In this document: positions 1 to 9,509 of the stretch, piece after piece
How positions within the stretch are numbered: position 1 is the first letter of the stretch
How the letters are laid out: each line of letters opens with the position of its first letter
Source of the DNA: Prosapia bicincta
Taxonomy: Eukaryota; Arthropoda; Insecta; Hemiptera; Cercopidae
Direction: 5' to 3'
NCBI GenBank assembly: GCA_036971475.1
Contig: JBAIZL010000010.1
Location: forward strand, 14,468,514-14,532,513
DNA: 64,000 bases
The notes under the pieces: generated by a model
Seen by the model: only the letters and a program-made list of their open reading frames with translations
What the model was told of the DNA's origin: nothing
Database searches by the model: none
Translations under genes and position numbers: made by a program

Positions 1-310
1 GAATGGATTCCGTGCTTTGTATTGCTGTTTTGTGTGTCCAACCTTTTGTTTGTAGTTGTATTTTTGGGGCGAGAGCCTTATTCAAGTCATTTAAGTCCTA
101 ACTCGTTTATATTAAATTCGATGTTTATGGTGCATATTGTGCGTAGATGAAACTGTTGGTGGGTGTAAATGTGTTATTTTTCGACGAGAGTTTATTTTGT
201 GTCTGATACTCTGTTGCTATCTTTGTGTATATTCTTTGGTGTATTGAACGATTTCTGCGAGTACTAATTGCAAAGTATCAACGATTATGTTCAATTATTG
301 TTTATATAGG
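1..310 (-). pseudogene. PLE N-terminal region, partial
   Basis: Read on the minus strand this matches the start of the PLE that is better preserved at 39748-40790, upstream of its reverse transcriptase. The rest of the element would lie to the left of the window. No uninterrupted reading frame is visible. The same stretch occurs at 15176-15490 and 40454-40760. Confidence 0.55.
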
Positions 311-2390
311 TCATTAAATAAAACCCATACAACAAACTATACTTGTATATATTTGAGGATTATAGGATATCAAATATTTTGAAAACTAAACAAATAAAAC
401 ACATCTATATAATCAATCAAAAAATATAGTCGAGAAATGGGGAAAATAATATAAAATTATTTATTGTAAAAATATAACAGTATTTTCGTGTAAAGATATT
501 AACAATGACTGAAATGTGGTTGCCTAGTATCACGTGTTAAGGTTGCATTATTGTTTCCATGGAAAGATTCATTGTTCCTGGAGTTTAGGTTTGTAGCTAG
601 TAAAATAGGTAATTTTATCGAGGTGTGTATCCAAAATATTATATGTTTAATAATAGCATAAACCTGACGTAAATGGATTTAATTTTTGCCAGACTTTGTA
701 GCAGCTTTTTTAGATTATTTTCACTTTGCTTGTTTCATCTTATTATTTTCATCCTCACAACTATTCTCATACATTACAGCAAACATAACCAACCCATCAA
801 CTCACCTTCTTGCAGTTTACGGTGCGGGGACGCTCTGGGGGTCTCCTAGGATTTTCCGTGGCGCTCCGAGGTGACTTTTTTAAAATCATTCTCTGCTTGA
901 CTCACCAATAGTCTGCAAATGCAATAACAACATTAATTGTTTCCATCTATAACTTTGTATTACACTATGCGAGGTTCACTTTTCTGGTTAGTATCTTATA
1001 GTGCTTTTGTAGATAAACGTTTTTCTGTTTTTAATAAGATTTTATCTAGGATGTTGGTATTAAATGTTTTACTTTAGATTTTTTAATTACACATTTCTTG
1101 TTAAAAAGCCTCGTTATACAAAAGCAAGACATCTATATTAAATTCGTTTCTTAAATATTACACACAAATAAATATAGCATGTAACACATTACGTAAACAT
1201 TTCCAATAAAACCTACTGTAGTGTTCTTCTCTGCTTTATATCTAAATACATAATTTTAGGTATGTGATTATTTTCGTAATTTTTATACACTTTTTTAAAC
1301 AGGATTTTTGGGAAGGCCTATATTAACACTGGTGTTAAATACTTCTTTTCACACTAAATGGTCCCTCAAAGCCAAATGTATTTTATAACACAAACAATGT
1401 TATTCTTTGCAGGTTTTTGCAAGGACCTATTTCCCAAAGCTCCATGCTTAAAGCAGTCATAGCCAATTACCACAACCTTTACACACACATTTAACCTATA
1501 GACCTATAGGTTAGCAATTTAATAACAAATGTAACATATTTACATGCTGCAAATTTTTGCTGTAACACACTGGAACCAGGAAATAAAAAAAGTTATAAAC
1601 GAAATTTTCTTATATCCCAAGTGGTTTGGTGTGCATGTGTGCGTGTGTGTGTGTGCTCAAACGGGCAAAAAATGCTGTTTGAAGGCTTAAAAGCCAAAAT
1701 TTAATATATAAATTTTTTTTTTTTTTTAATAATTAAATAAAATGTAGCAATACTAAAGGAATATTAATTATAAAACAAAGTGTTACGGTAAAGCCAAATC
1801 ATTTTAAAATTTTAAAAACTAATCGCAAAGATCAAAGTCAAAGAAGATAGAGATAGGAGTGGGAAAAACGTTACAAATGGCAAATTGGAGTTAGTTGAAT
1901 TTGAGACACCGGTCAGATTAGATATAGGAGCCAGAGAACAGGGACTGCGGGAGTAGGTGTTGTTTTTTAAGTTTTCTTTGGTATCATCCTGGCGGGCTAC
2001 AGAGTTAATCCCTAACCTTGCCAAGAACAAAAACTGTTAGTACACATTTCTCAAAGTAAAATAACCACAGTAGAACCATTCCGAATGGAACTATCAAGTC
2101 ACTGGAGAAAAGGGACTCATCGCAAGAACACAGGAGAAGGATATGGAACATTCCTGAACCATTCCAGGCGGGATCAGCATCCATTTGCTGGCAAAAGCAG
2201 GTGACTGAAGATGACGGTTTCCTTCAAAGAAGAGATTGCATTATGCAGTCAATTTACTGGATAAAAGGGACTCATTGCAAAAACACAGGAGAGGAGATGG
2301 AACATTCCTGAACCATTCCAGACGGGATCAGCATCCATTTGCTAGCAAACGCAGGCGATTGAAGATGATGTCTTCCTTCAATGGCAAGAC
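311..2390. other. Unidentified repeated non-coding block
   Basis: AT-rich sequence shared by all three A copies (about 15486-17400 and 40770-42650). It contains short simple runs (GT at 1630-1652, T at 1710-1727). Small frames are present, including a 72-codon minus frame at 1812-2030 that stays open in all three copies with substitutions, but none resembles a protein I know. It may be an old transposon body or host intergenic DNA. Confidence 0.5.
2095..2385. repeat. Tandem duplication specific to A copy 1
   Basis: Two imperfect units of about 150 bp, each holding the string from 'agggactcat' through 'ccattccag' to a 'cttccttcaa' end. Copies 2 and 3 of repeat A have only one unit, so the duplication arose after A was multiplied. 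Confidence 0.7.
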
Positions 2391-2405
2391 CAATCCAGTC
2401 ATGCT

Positions 2406-2554
2406 ACTTTTAAACTACTTAACTAAATGAATACATAATTGTTTACTTGGTTGTAAGCAAGTACTTAATTGAGTAAGCAATTACGTATTCACTTGGTTAA
2501 GTAGTTTAAAATTAGTTTAATCAGTGAATTCAAGGTGATTACATCAAGAAACTT
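2406..2554. mobile_element. 149-bp head-to-head PLE-end insertion
   Basis: The insert is flanked by a 15-bp direct repeat, CAATCCAGTCATGCT, at 2391-2405 and 2555-2569. Its left part is an inverted copy of its right part around a centre near 2460. The right part matches the tail that follows the degenerate hammerhead at 6958-7010 (a string of 'aagcaattacgtattcactt' type, then 'aagtagttt'). The same insertion, with the same flanks, is in A copies 2 (about 17418-17567) and 3 (about 42670-42815), so it is older than the duplication. It has no coding capacity. Confidence 0.7.
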
Positions 2555-2569
2555 CAATCCAGTCATGCT

Positions 2570-3335
2570 TAACTCTGCTTCTCAAAGTAAGATTTTGAGT
2601 AAATTTGTTAAATTAAAAAAAAAAACAATTTCAAGAAGAGATTTGGCTTTACTTAAATTTATTTAAAATTGTTCAAATATAAAATTATAGAAATTTATTA
2701 TATTTTAAATTATAATATTTATATAAAAAGATGTATAAAGAAAGATATTTCAAGTAAGTTCTTATAAATTTATATTATGAAATAATCTAATATATTTTGA
2801 TTTAAAAAATGACAACTTTTTAGTATATATATATGGGATTATATTTTTTAAAATGAGACAAAATCAATTTTGTTTCACAAAACGTTTTACATTTACATTT
2901 CTGATTCTAACACAGAAAACTGTTATACTACATTTGAATAAAGCAACAAAATATCAAGTTAGGAATAATTTAGTTATAAAAACACTCATTATGTTTGTTA
3001 AGATATGCCTAATGTAGACAGATAAAGTTGCCTTCATTTTGGTAATGTTCCTGTATTACTAAGGAGACTGTTTTAACAATACAACTGGTCAACACGTTCA
3101 ACTGTCTACCTTGTGTATAATTAAACCATTTTTTTAAAGAAATTTTACCCTAACCAGATATAGATACTTCATCACTATATTTTAATGGAGCACTGTTTTG
3201 TAAGAAACCAAACACTTTATAAAGATTTGTGTTTTAAAGCAGTTGCAATATTTCTGTACATTTTAATAGTAAACTGTTGCACAAATAATTATTTGTATTT
3301 GTATTTATATTAGTACAAATAAACAACTCCAAACA
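2570..3335. other. Unidentified AT-rich non-coding stretch
   Basis: Repeated at 17585-18335; the start is also in copy 3 until it is broken at about 43083. No coding frame, RNA gene or transposon end was recognised. Confidence 0.4.
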
Positions 3336-3336
3336 T

Positions 3337-4170
3337 ATATAAACAAAATACACAAAAATATCCAGTTCACTACAGAATTTGAAAACAACAAAACAATGAA
3401 TTTTTTAGACATCACCATAACAAAAAATCAAAACAAACATGAATTCAACATATACCGCAAGCCAACCATGACAGACACACTGATACACAGTTCATCGAAC
3501 CACCCAATACAACATAAACACGCAGCATTCAAACATTGACCACATAGACTAAATAAAATACCCATGTCCACAACTAACTACACAGAGGAACTAAACACAA
3601 TCAAATATTTAGCTCACAAAAATGGATATGACAATTATCTAATTGACAAACTACACAGAAAAATACTCAACAAGGAAAGTTACAACAAAAACACGAACAT
3701 AAACAAATTCATCACCCTCACATACATAAACAAACTCACAAATAAGATAGCACACCAATTCAAAAAGGCAGGATACAATGTAGCTTACAGAACAACAAAT
3801 AAAAGGCAAAAGGCTATTAGACACAGCATTAATAACAAAACCAACACATACAATAACCCAGGAGTATACAAACTAAAATGCAACAACTGTAATAAGTTCT
3901 ATATTGGACAAACAGGCAGATCTTTCGCCGAAAGATATAAGGAACACAAAAGGGCACTGCACACTACTATTGAATCCACCTTCGCAAATCACCTCATGGA
4001 CACTAAACATCATACTCATGCACAAGTATGGAAAATAACATGAGCATCCTTCATACATGTAACAAAGGCCATAAATTAAACACACTAGAACAGTTTGAAA
4101 TGTATAGACATAGCAACACACATATAAATGACATCTTAAATGAATAAACAAGGCACATATCACACATACT
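3337..4170 (+). pseudogene. PLE 3' part: RT C-terminus and GIY-YIG endonuclease
   Basis: PLEs are retroelements with a telomerase-like reverse transcriptase followed by a GIY-YIG endonuclease. The relic starts in the RT C-terminal region (a frame reading MNFLDITITKN, about 3399) and, after a stop near 3538, continues in a 159-codon open frame from 3564. The GIY-YIG domain lies at about residues 102-150 of that frame, with GVYKLKCNNC, FYIGQTGRSF and YKEHKRAL, then ANHLMDTKHH. The frame ends at 4043, though similarity continues with stops to about 4140. The RT core is missing, as expected for 5' truncation. A hammerhead motif follows at 4251. Confidence 0.8.
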
Positions 4171-4250
4171 TTTTGATCACATCACTTCTAACTTTAAAAA
4201 GAAATGGTACCGAGGAAGCACAACAGCAGCATTCCTAGTGGCAAAAATAC

Positions 4251-4286
4251 GAGGCTGAAGAAGTCGTAAGACGAAAAAGTTTCCTC
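4251..4286 (+). ncRNA. Hammerhead ribozyme motif, family c
   Basis: The parts are: stem I GAGG (4251-4254) pairing with CCTC (4283-4286); core CTGAAGA (4255-4261); one extra A; stem II GTC/GAC with loop GTAA (4263-4272); GAA (4273-4275); a weak stem III AAAGTT; and T at 4282 in the cleavage position. It lies about 200 nt after the PLE endonuclease frame. Hammerheads in PLE terminal repeats are an established observation; the assignment here rests on motif and pairing only. The paralog at 19524-19559 is identical. Confidence 0.6.
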
Positions 4287-4289
4287 CAA

Positions 4290-4861
4290 GTGTAAGTTAC
4301 CAATTAACAACTTTTAGTTAACAAATGTCTGGTCGCAAGTAAAAGCAAAAGTGTAATTTGTAATTTACAACTAGCTTGTCATGAACAGTAACAAGATTTC
4401 GATATTAAAATAATTATTATTGGAATTTGGATCAGTAACCAGATTAAATAAATGTATGGCAAATTTATAGTAATAAATTTTTAATATAATTTATGATTTA
4501 ATAAAAACCCAATGAAACAAACAATTTATACAGATTTTATGGATTTGGAATTCTAAAAAGGGGTTAGTAGCAGATATTACTGCTAAGCACAGATATTAGC
4601 ATATAACAACACACAGTTTTTACTTTCCAATAAAGCTATTTGTTTAATAAACATGTTTACGCATAAGGAATTTAATTACCTCCAATAATATGGTTCTGAA
4701 ACAAAATATTTATTTTCAAAGAATATATCAGGTATAGCTAAGTTACAGTAACATTTAACTAGTTACATGGTGTTTTTTAAAAGGACTATAAACTTCACTT
4801 TAATATTAATTTGTTTATCAGAGGCTACAAAATTGAAATATCTTTAACCTTATAACTTCGT
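4290..4861. other. Possible NDUFA8 3' flank, otherwise unidentified
   Basis: This stretch lies downstream (minus strand) of the NDUFA8 stop codon. A minus-strand AATAAA is visible near 4708, about 150 nt after the stop, so it may include the 3' UTR. The remainder is AT-rich and unidentified. The paralog is at 19563-20134. Confidence 0.35.
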
Positions 4862-5175
4862 CTAATTCAAGAAATTAAATCTTTTTCCATACTTCGCTTT
4901 TCCTGTCTTAAAATCATCAGTCAATGCTGGTGTTGCATCTGGGTATACTTCTAGTTCAGGTTTTGAAGGTTTAGGTCGGGATGTTTCATGGATTTTAACC
5001 TCACAATAATAACCAACATTAGGATGTTCCAAATTCATGTTATCTTTAACACAATGATCATAAACCTTCTGAGTTTTTTGACAAGGAGTAAATTCGTAAC
5101 CATCACAGCTATTATTAATGCAATTCGAGTAACCTTGAAATTCATAATAACATGTTTTCTTTAACTGTCGGTATA
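4862..5175 (-). CDS. NDUFA8: NDUFA8 (ND-19) terminal exon, partial
   Basis: This encodes the C-terminal part of a complex I accessory subunit of the twin CX9C family, which sits on the intermembrane-space side of the inner mitochondrial membrane. About 104 codons on the minus strand are open to a TAG at 4862-4864. Two CX9C motifs are visible, one beginning CYYEF and ending YSNC, the other beginning CQKTQ and ending DHC. They are followed by YPDATPAL and AKYGKRF, the signature end of the insect protein. An in-frame TAG at 5183-5185 lies just upstream, so the exon must start between there and 5175. The best AG acceptor leaves the exon starting at 5175, but it lacks a pyrimidine tract. Earlier exons were not found in the window; a PLE begins 190 bp upstream. 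This may be the true last exon, or a fragment carried in the repeat. The gene assignment is firm; its activity is not. Confidence 0.8.
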
Positions 5176-5364
5176 CTTTTTTCTAGTATGCATACTACTT
5201 TTCTTTTCAAATATTGTAGGTTACCATTTTCTAATTAGTATAACTCAATTTTTATAAAGAATAGTAAACATATAGTTTTAATCATGTGTTTCATATATAA
5301 TTTTCCAAAGTTCGTTTGTCATATTATATTAATTATTTATGTACCAAGTATAATACTAATTGTC

Positions 5365-7010
5365 TTAAAATTAGACAAAGGTAATTCCATTGTAATAATG
5401 CACAAACAAGACATCGACAAGAACGTAAACAATTTTATAACTGAAAACAAAATAACCGAACTCCGATCTGACCCCACACTTAAATTTCAAACAGAAATTA
5501 AAAATCTTCTAAATAAATGCACCAAAATCATGAAAACAGAACAAAAGATATAAATCAAACAAATAAAACCCCAAGCTCCACCATTAAACGCTTTGCCCAA
5601 AATCCACAAAGAAAACACACCCATCCGTCCACTAATCAATCACACACACGCACCATCACATAAGCTAGCCAAATATGTAAATAAACTTATCAGGGACAAC
5701 ATAAACATTCACAATCACACATCCATACACAATAACATAGACCTCATACACAAAATTCAAGACATCCACATACCACACAACTCCACCATTGTCTCATCTG
5801 ACATAAAAAACCTTTACACTAATGTGCAAATAGAACAAACACTCCAAATACTACAAAACATGCTCACACCAAACAACACTCTACATAAACTGACACATGA
5901 AATCATCACACTCACCAAACTCATCACATCACAAAACTACTTCACATACCAACACAAATTCTACACACAGAAAGACGGCCTCCCAATGGGTACCCCTATC
6001 TCAGGGATCCTAGGCGAAATATTCCTACATAATATCCAACAACAGTACATTCTACAGAACAATAATCACACACATAAGAAAACAATAAAATAAATTTTCT
6101 AGACCTTACCTTCACCAAACACAACACCAGAAAATTTTCAAAATATACAGAAAACCAATAATTATCGATAATGTCATACATAATACATCTAATCACCCCA
6201 AACAACACAAATACGCAGCATTTATTCATATGTTACACCACCTAATCAATATACCAATGCTACAGAAAGACTACAACGAAGAACTTAATACCATAAAATT
6301 CATCGCTCAACAAAACGGCTACCAACACAAACTCATAGACAACATACTCAGGAAAATTAAACATGAACACCATCAAATGGCCAAGCAGACAAACCACACA
6401 AAAAGAACAAATACATATCCCTCACGTACCACAACAAAAACACACATAAAATAACCTCCACATTAAAAATAAACTCTATGACCAAATATCCTACAAAACA
6501 ACAAACACTTTAAGACAGCACATACAACCTTTTAAAAAACAAACTGACAAATACAAACTATAATCTATTTACAAATTAATTTGTAACGATTGTCCCAACT
6601 ATTACATCTGCCAAACCAGCAGGTCATTCTATACACGCTTCGAAGAACACATTACCCAAAGAAAACAAACAAACCCAAAATCCAGCTACGCAAAACACCT
6701 AAGAAACACTCAACACACACACGGATATACATACTAATTTGAATATTCTACACACTTTAAAAACAAAGTAAAAAACTAACAGCCTTAGAAAAATACGAGA
6801 TATAAAAACACTACTCAACAGATAAAGAGAACATATTAAATGATCACACACATTTTGAAGCCAACAGTCTTTTCCATTACATGACACACAACCAAAATAA
6901 GCCACCCCATCCTACACTCATGAATCCATTTTTTATACCTAACCGATGCCACCAGTAGAGGGTTAGCTGCGTAAAAGGAACAAATGTTTTGAAACGCGTC
7001 AGCAAGTAAG
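5365..7010 (+). pseudogene. PLE: reverse transcriptase and GIY-YIG endonuclease, broken
   Basis: Similarity begins at a typical PLE RT start (LKLDKGNSIVIM, about 5365). After a stop at 5551, a 166-codon frame (5593-6093) carries PKIHK, the motif A region SDIKNLYTNV and motif B GLPMGTPISGILGEIF. The frame then jumps directly to KINFLDLTF near 6090, so the segment with the catalytic Asp-Asp (motif C) is deleted. The rest (6230-6454 and on) has the connector NEELNT-like region and a decayed GIY-YIG domain (NYYICQTSRSF, about 6595-6635). Stops and frameshifts make it inactive. A degenerate hammerhead-like end lies at 6958-7003. The paralog at 20638-22285 has the same motif C deletion, so the deletion predates the A duplication. 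Confidence 0.8.
6958..7003 (+). ncRNA. Degenerate hammerhead-like PLE end, family f
   Basis: The 3' half is hammerhead-like: GAA, palindrome ACGCGT, C, then AGC that can pair with a GCT on the 5' side. A 5-bp stem II GGAAC/GTTTT is also possible. The CUGANGA core is not recognisable; the corresponding bases read GCGTAAA here. Related copies are at 22230-22275, 27100-27145, 48400-48445 and, inverted, about 25347-25395. The 5' core is non-canonical in all of them. Confidence 0.3.
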
Positions 7011-7034
7011 CAATTACGTATTCACTTAGTTAGG

Positions 7035-7335
7035 TACTTTTTTAATATAGCTTCAAAGAGTATGCATGATTTTGTTGGGTTTGATCATTAAATATGTTTG
7101 TACTTTGTGTTTTTGTGTGTTTGTAAATTTCTTATTTTTTAGTGTGTTTAGATGTGGTCCATTTATGTTGAAATACTCTTGTACACATTCTCTTTGATAC
7201 TATCAAAAACCTGCCTTTAAAAATGTCACCACTTAACATAACTCCAAGTAGAAGGCACTGATGAAGTCCGCCATGAAAACGTTCTGTCTCAGTAAGTTTT
7301 GTCAAATTTAAAAATTTTAAAGTTCGGATAGTCAT
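7035..7335. repeat. Head-to-head PLE family-a ends
   Basis: The left half (about 7035-7165) is a minus-strand end of a PLE endonuclease region. The right half (about 7190-7335) is the plus-strand tail of the same family with its hammerhead. Both halves contain the string around 'ctctttgatac'. Equivalent structures are at 22315-22610 and 44105-44400. Confidence 0.5.
7253..7289 (+). ncRNA. Hammerhead motif, family a, stem II lost
   Basis: Stem I AGGCA (7253-7257) pairs with TGTCT (7285-7289, one G-U). Core CTGATGA is intact, followed by A, then nine bases in place of the stem II hairpin, GAA, the perfect palindrome AACGTT (stem III) and C at the cleavage position. The members at 9425, 22531 and 44327 share the same shortened stem II, so it is a subfamily trait, probably inactivating. 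Confidence 0.45.
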
Positions 7336-7339
7336 GAAC

Positions 7340-9125
7340 TAATGTTAAAGTGACTAATTAAGTTTCACCGAACGTAATGGACTACAAAATTCAGGAATTG
7401 GAATACCAATGAAATAAAATTCAATTTATTAATAATATGCAAAACATACAACTATCAATAATTTGTAAATATATCTGTAGCTTAAATTATATCAAAAAAA
7501 CTAAATAGAAATATTAGAAAGTAAAGTTTAAAACTTTGTATCAAACTTTGAACTAAGACATTTAAAACTTTCACAATAGTTAACAAGAATAGCTAAAGTG
7601 AGACTCATATCTTATGAGTTTGTTATAATGATATTAATAGTGCAATTTAGTTAATACATAATTAATATTCTTACAATACATAAAATACTCTCACACAATA
7701 TATTTTTTCTATATAAAGAATAGTTATAAATTTAACGTGGTAATATGTTAACTATCTGTGGAGATAGTGACAGAACGAATGTGATTAGACAAAGAACTGT
7801 TTTAATGTTTAATCTTCTTATATTATTAGCAATTTTCTTCTAAATACTTTTTATATAAGGTAAAAATAAAAAAATTAATGTCCGTGCAATTATTAGTAGT
7901 CAAATGCCCAGAATTATTATTACCAATATTATATTTATAAGTATTCAGCCCTAGTTTAAAATAAACCAACTTTTTAATATTGAAATCTGAAATGTTGCAA
8001 AATTAAAATAAATATCTTTGACTCTTTATTTAGCCATAACTCTACATGTCTATCATTTATTTGAAAAAAAACATATAATAAATCAACTGATTATTGAAAA
8101 CCTTTCGAAACCTTCCTGCTAACAGCATAATAACAATTCTAGGGAAAATAAAGCTAAATTACAGATAATATTCTACAATTGAGCTAAAATGTTTTTAATA
8201 TTCTACATTATATTAGCCGAATCTGTAAATTAAACTAATCTTGTTTCTTGCGAGACTAATATGTAATTTTAAAAAAACTTGAAAAGGAAAAATAAATTCA
8301 CCTGGTTGAAAGACTTAGTTTGCAATTGGTGGTGATGATTTAGGTGTTGGTGGTTCTGGTCGCTAATGCTGGTGGTTTATTAGATGGCAGCGGTCTTGAT
8401 GTAAAGGAAGTAAGTATCTAAAAACAGGAATTTATTTATTTATTAAACAATTGTGTGTGTGTGAAATAGCAAAGATATAAAAATATTATAGTCAAGACAT
8501 ATTTTAAATATAGTATAATTACCTTCATATGTATTGATAGAAAACAGGTTGTTGAACGTTTAGCGTTACCCAGGGTGCACCATGGGGAGGCACCCAACTT
8601 CACACCCCCTAACACAAACAAACAGGTTAACAATGAATTTATATCATGTATTTATACTATTAAAATAATTGTTATTAACAAAAATGCAGTTCATGTAATA
8701 TTGTAAATATTAAGTGGTTTTAATTTAGAATATCTGTGCATTTGTTGTAATGAACAATGTTTTCTAAAAATTATAGTAACAAATACAAATTTTATATCAA
8801 GTTATAATTTTTATAATGGTATTGATTAAGTTTGTCCAATGATTTTTCTTACCTGGAAAACAACCAAAACCTGATATTCAAATAAGAAGCAATTTATACA
8901 AACTAAAACAGCCTCACACTTTTAGTTTTAGTTACAAAATATTTCAGTGTTTTTTACTAGAACCAAAATAGTATTTTATCATTTTCAGATCATTTCAAAA
9001 TAAAAGTGTGTTGTTGAACAGTTTAAAAAATTTATTCTTATTTGCATCTATCCTGTTTAGTATTTTTAATATTACATAATTTTCTTATTTAAAATAATTT
9101 TTTAGGCTGTTGAAGCAATAAAGTA
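7340..9125. repeat. Fragment D, copy 1
   Basis: A 1.5-1.8 kb block bounded by a family-a PLE tail on the left and, in copies 1 and 2, a PLE endonuclease fragment on the right. It recurs at 9510-11335, 22620-24425 and 44400-45872. It is mostly AT-rich. On the minus strand it contains three short segments with plausible splice sites (listed separately), so it may be captured host-gene DNA. Confidence 0.7.
8298..8900 (-). other. Possible spliced host-gene fragment in D1
   Basis: Minus strand: one segment ends at about 8853 with a strong donor (CCAG, then gtaaga). A second segment (about 8532-8614) lies between a pyrimidine-rich acceptor and a donor ATGAAG/gtaatt. A third lies between an acceptor and CCAG/gtgaat (about 8302). 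In copies D2 (10729-10812) and D4 (45376-45491 for the third segment) the junctions keep one frame. The joined reading includes GVKLGASLW and LPSNKPPALATRTTNT before a stop. I do not recognise the protein. Splice-site matches in AT-rich DNA can arise by chance. Confidence 0.25.
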
Positions 9126-9139
9126 ACTATTTTGGAAAA

Positions 9140-9480
9140 TAGCCGAGGAACACAAACAGAACACCACTCAGCACCTTACAATCACATAAAAGAAACAGGA
9201 CACAAATACACAGACATTTACCATATCCTAGAAATCCTACACATTAACAAAAAAAAGGCCACATCTCAACACACTAGAACAATATGAAATTTTTCAGACA
9301 CTCAAAAACACAAAGTACAAACTTATTAAACGAACAAACACAATACAAATCACACATACTCTTTGATACTATCGAAAACCTGCCTTTAAAACCGTCACCA
9401 CTTAACATAACAACTCCAAGCAGAAGGCACTGATGAAGTTCGCCATGAAAACGTTCTGTCTCAGTAAGTGTTTTCAAATT
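9140..9480 (+). pseudogene. 5'-truncated PLE tail (GIY-YIG end), family a
   Basis: This joins D1 at a sharp boundary after 'ggaaaatag'. It reads as the end of a PLE endonuclease: EHKQNT, HIKETGHKYTDIYHILEILHI and LNTLEQYEIF in one frame, with breaks. It continues into a family-a hammerhead at 9425-9461. A second copy of D follows, so the unit PLE tail plus D is tandemly repeated (7253-9430 and 9425-11630). Confidence 0.7.
9425..9461 (+). ncRNA. Hammerhead motif, family a, stem II lost
   Basis: Same organisation as the motif at 7253: AGGCA/TGTCT stem I, CTGATGA, a shortened stem II region, GAA, palindrome AACGTT and C at the cleavage position. Confidence 0.45.
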
Positions 9481-9509
9481 TACAAAATTTTAAGTTCCGA
9501 TAGACATGA

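Larger units (their letters stand above)
1..9125. repeat. Segmental repeat A, copy 1
   Basis: This block reappears at 15176-24425 (near-identical over most of its length) and in part at 40454-45872. It is a mosaic: the minus-strand start of a PLE, about 2 kb of unidentified sequence, a plus-strand PLE 3' part, an NDUFA8 exon on the minus strand, a second plus-strand PLE and a 1.8-kb fragment called D here. Copy 1 alone has a tandem duplication of about 150 bp at 2095-2385, where the other copies have one unit. The left edge is cut by the window. Confidence 0.9.

Noticed and set aside
686..874. 62-codon plus frame, also present at 15861 and in altered form at 41143
   Set aside because: It recurs only because the repeat does; the third copy is frameshifted, and no known protein is similar.
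1501..1520. Short palindrome around 'cctatagacctatagg'
   Set aside because: Isolated short palindrome with no protein or RNA context; repeated only with the A block.
1812..2030. 72-codon minus frame kept open in three A copies
   Set aside because: Open in all copies, but with conservative and non-conservative changes alike and no recognisable domain; too short to support a gene.
2150..2400. CTGAAGATGAC strings resembling a hammerhead core
   Set aside because: No GAA and no stem I partner in the right places; not a hammerhead fold.
3873..4163. Minus-strand 96-codon frame
   Set aside because: Antisense shadow of the GIY-YIG endonuclease frame.
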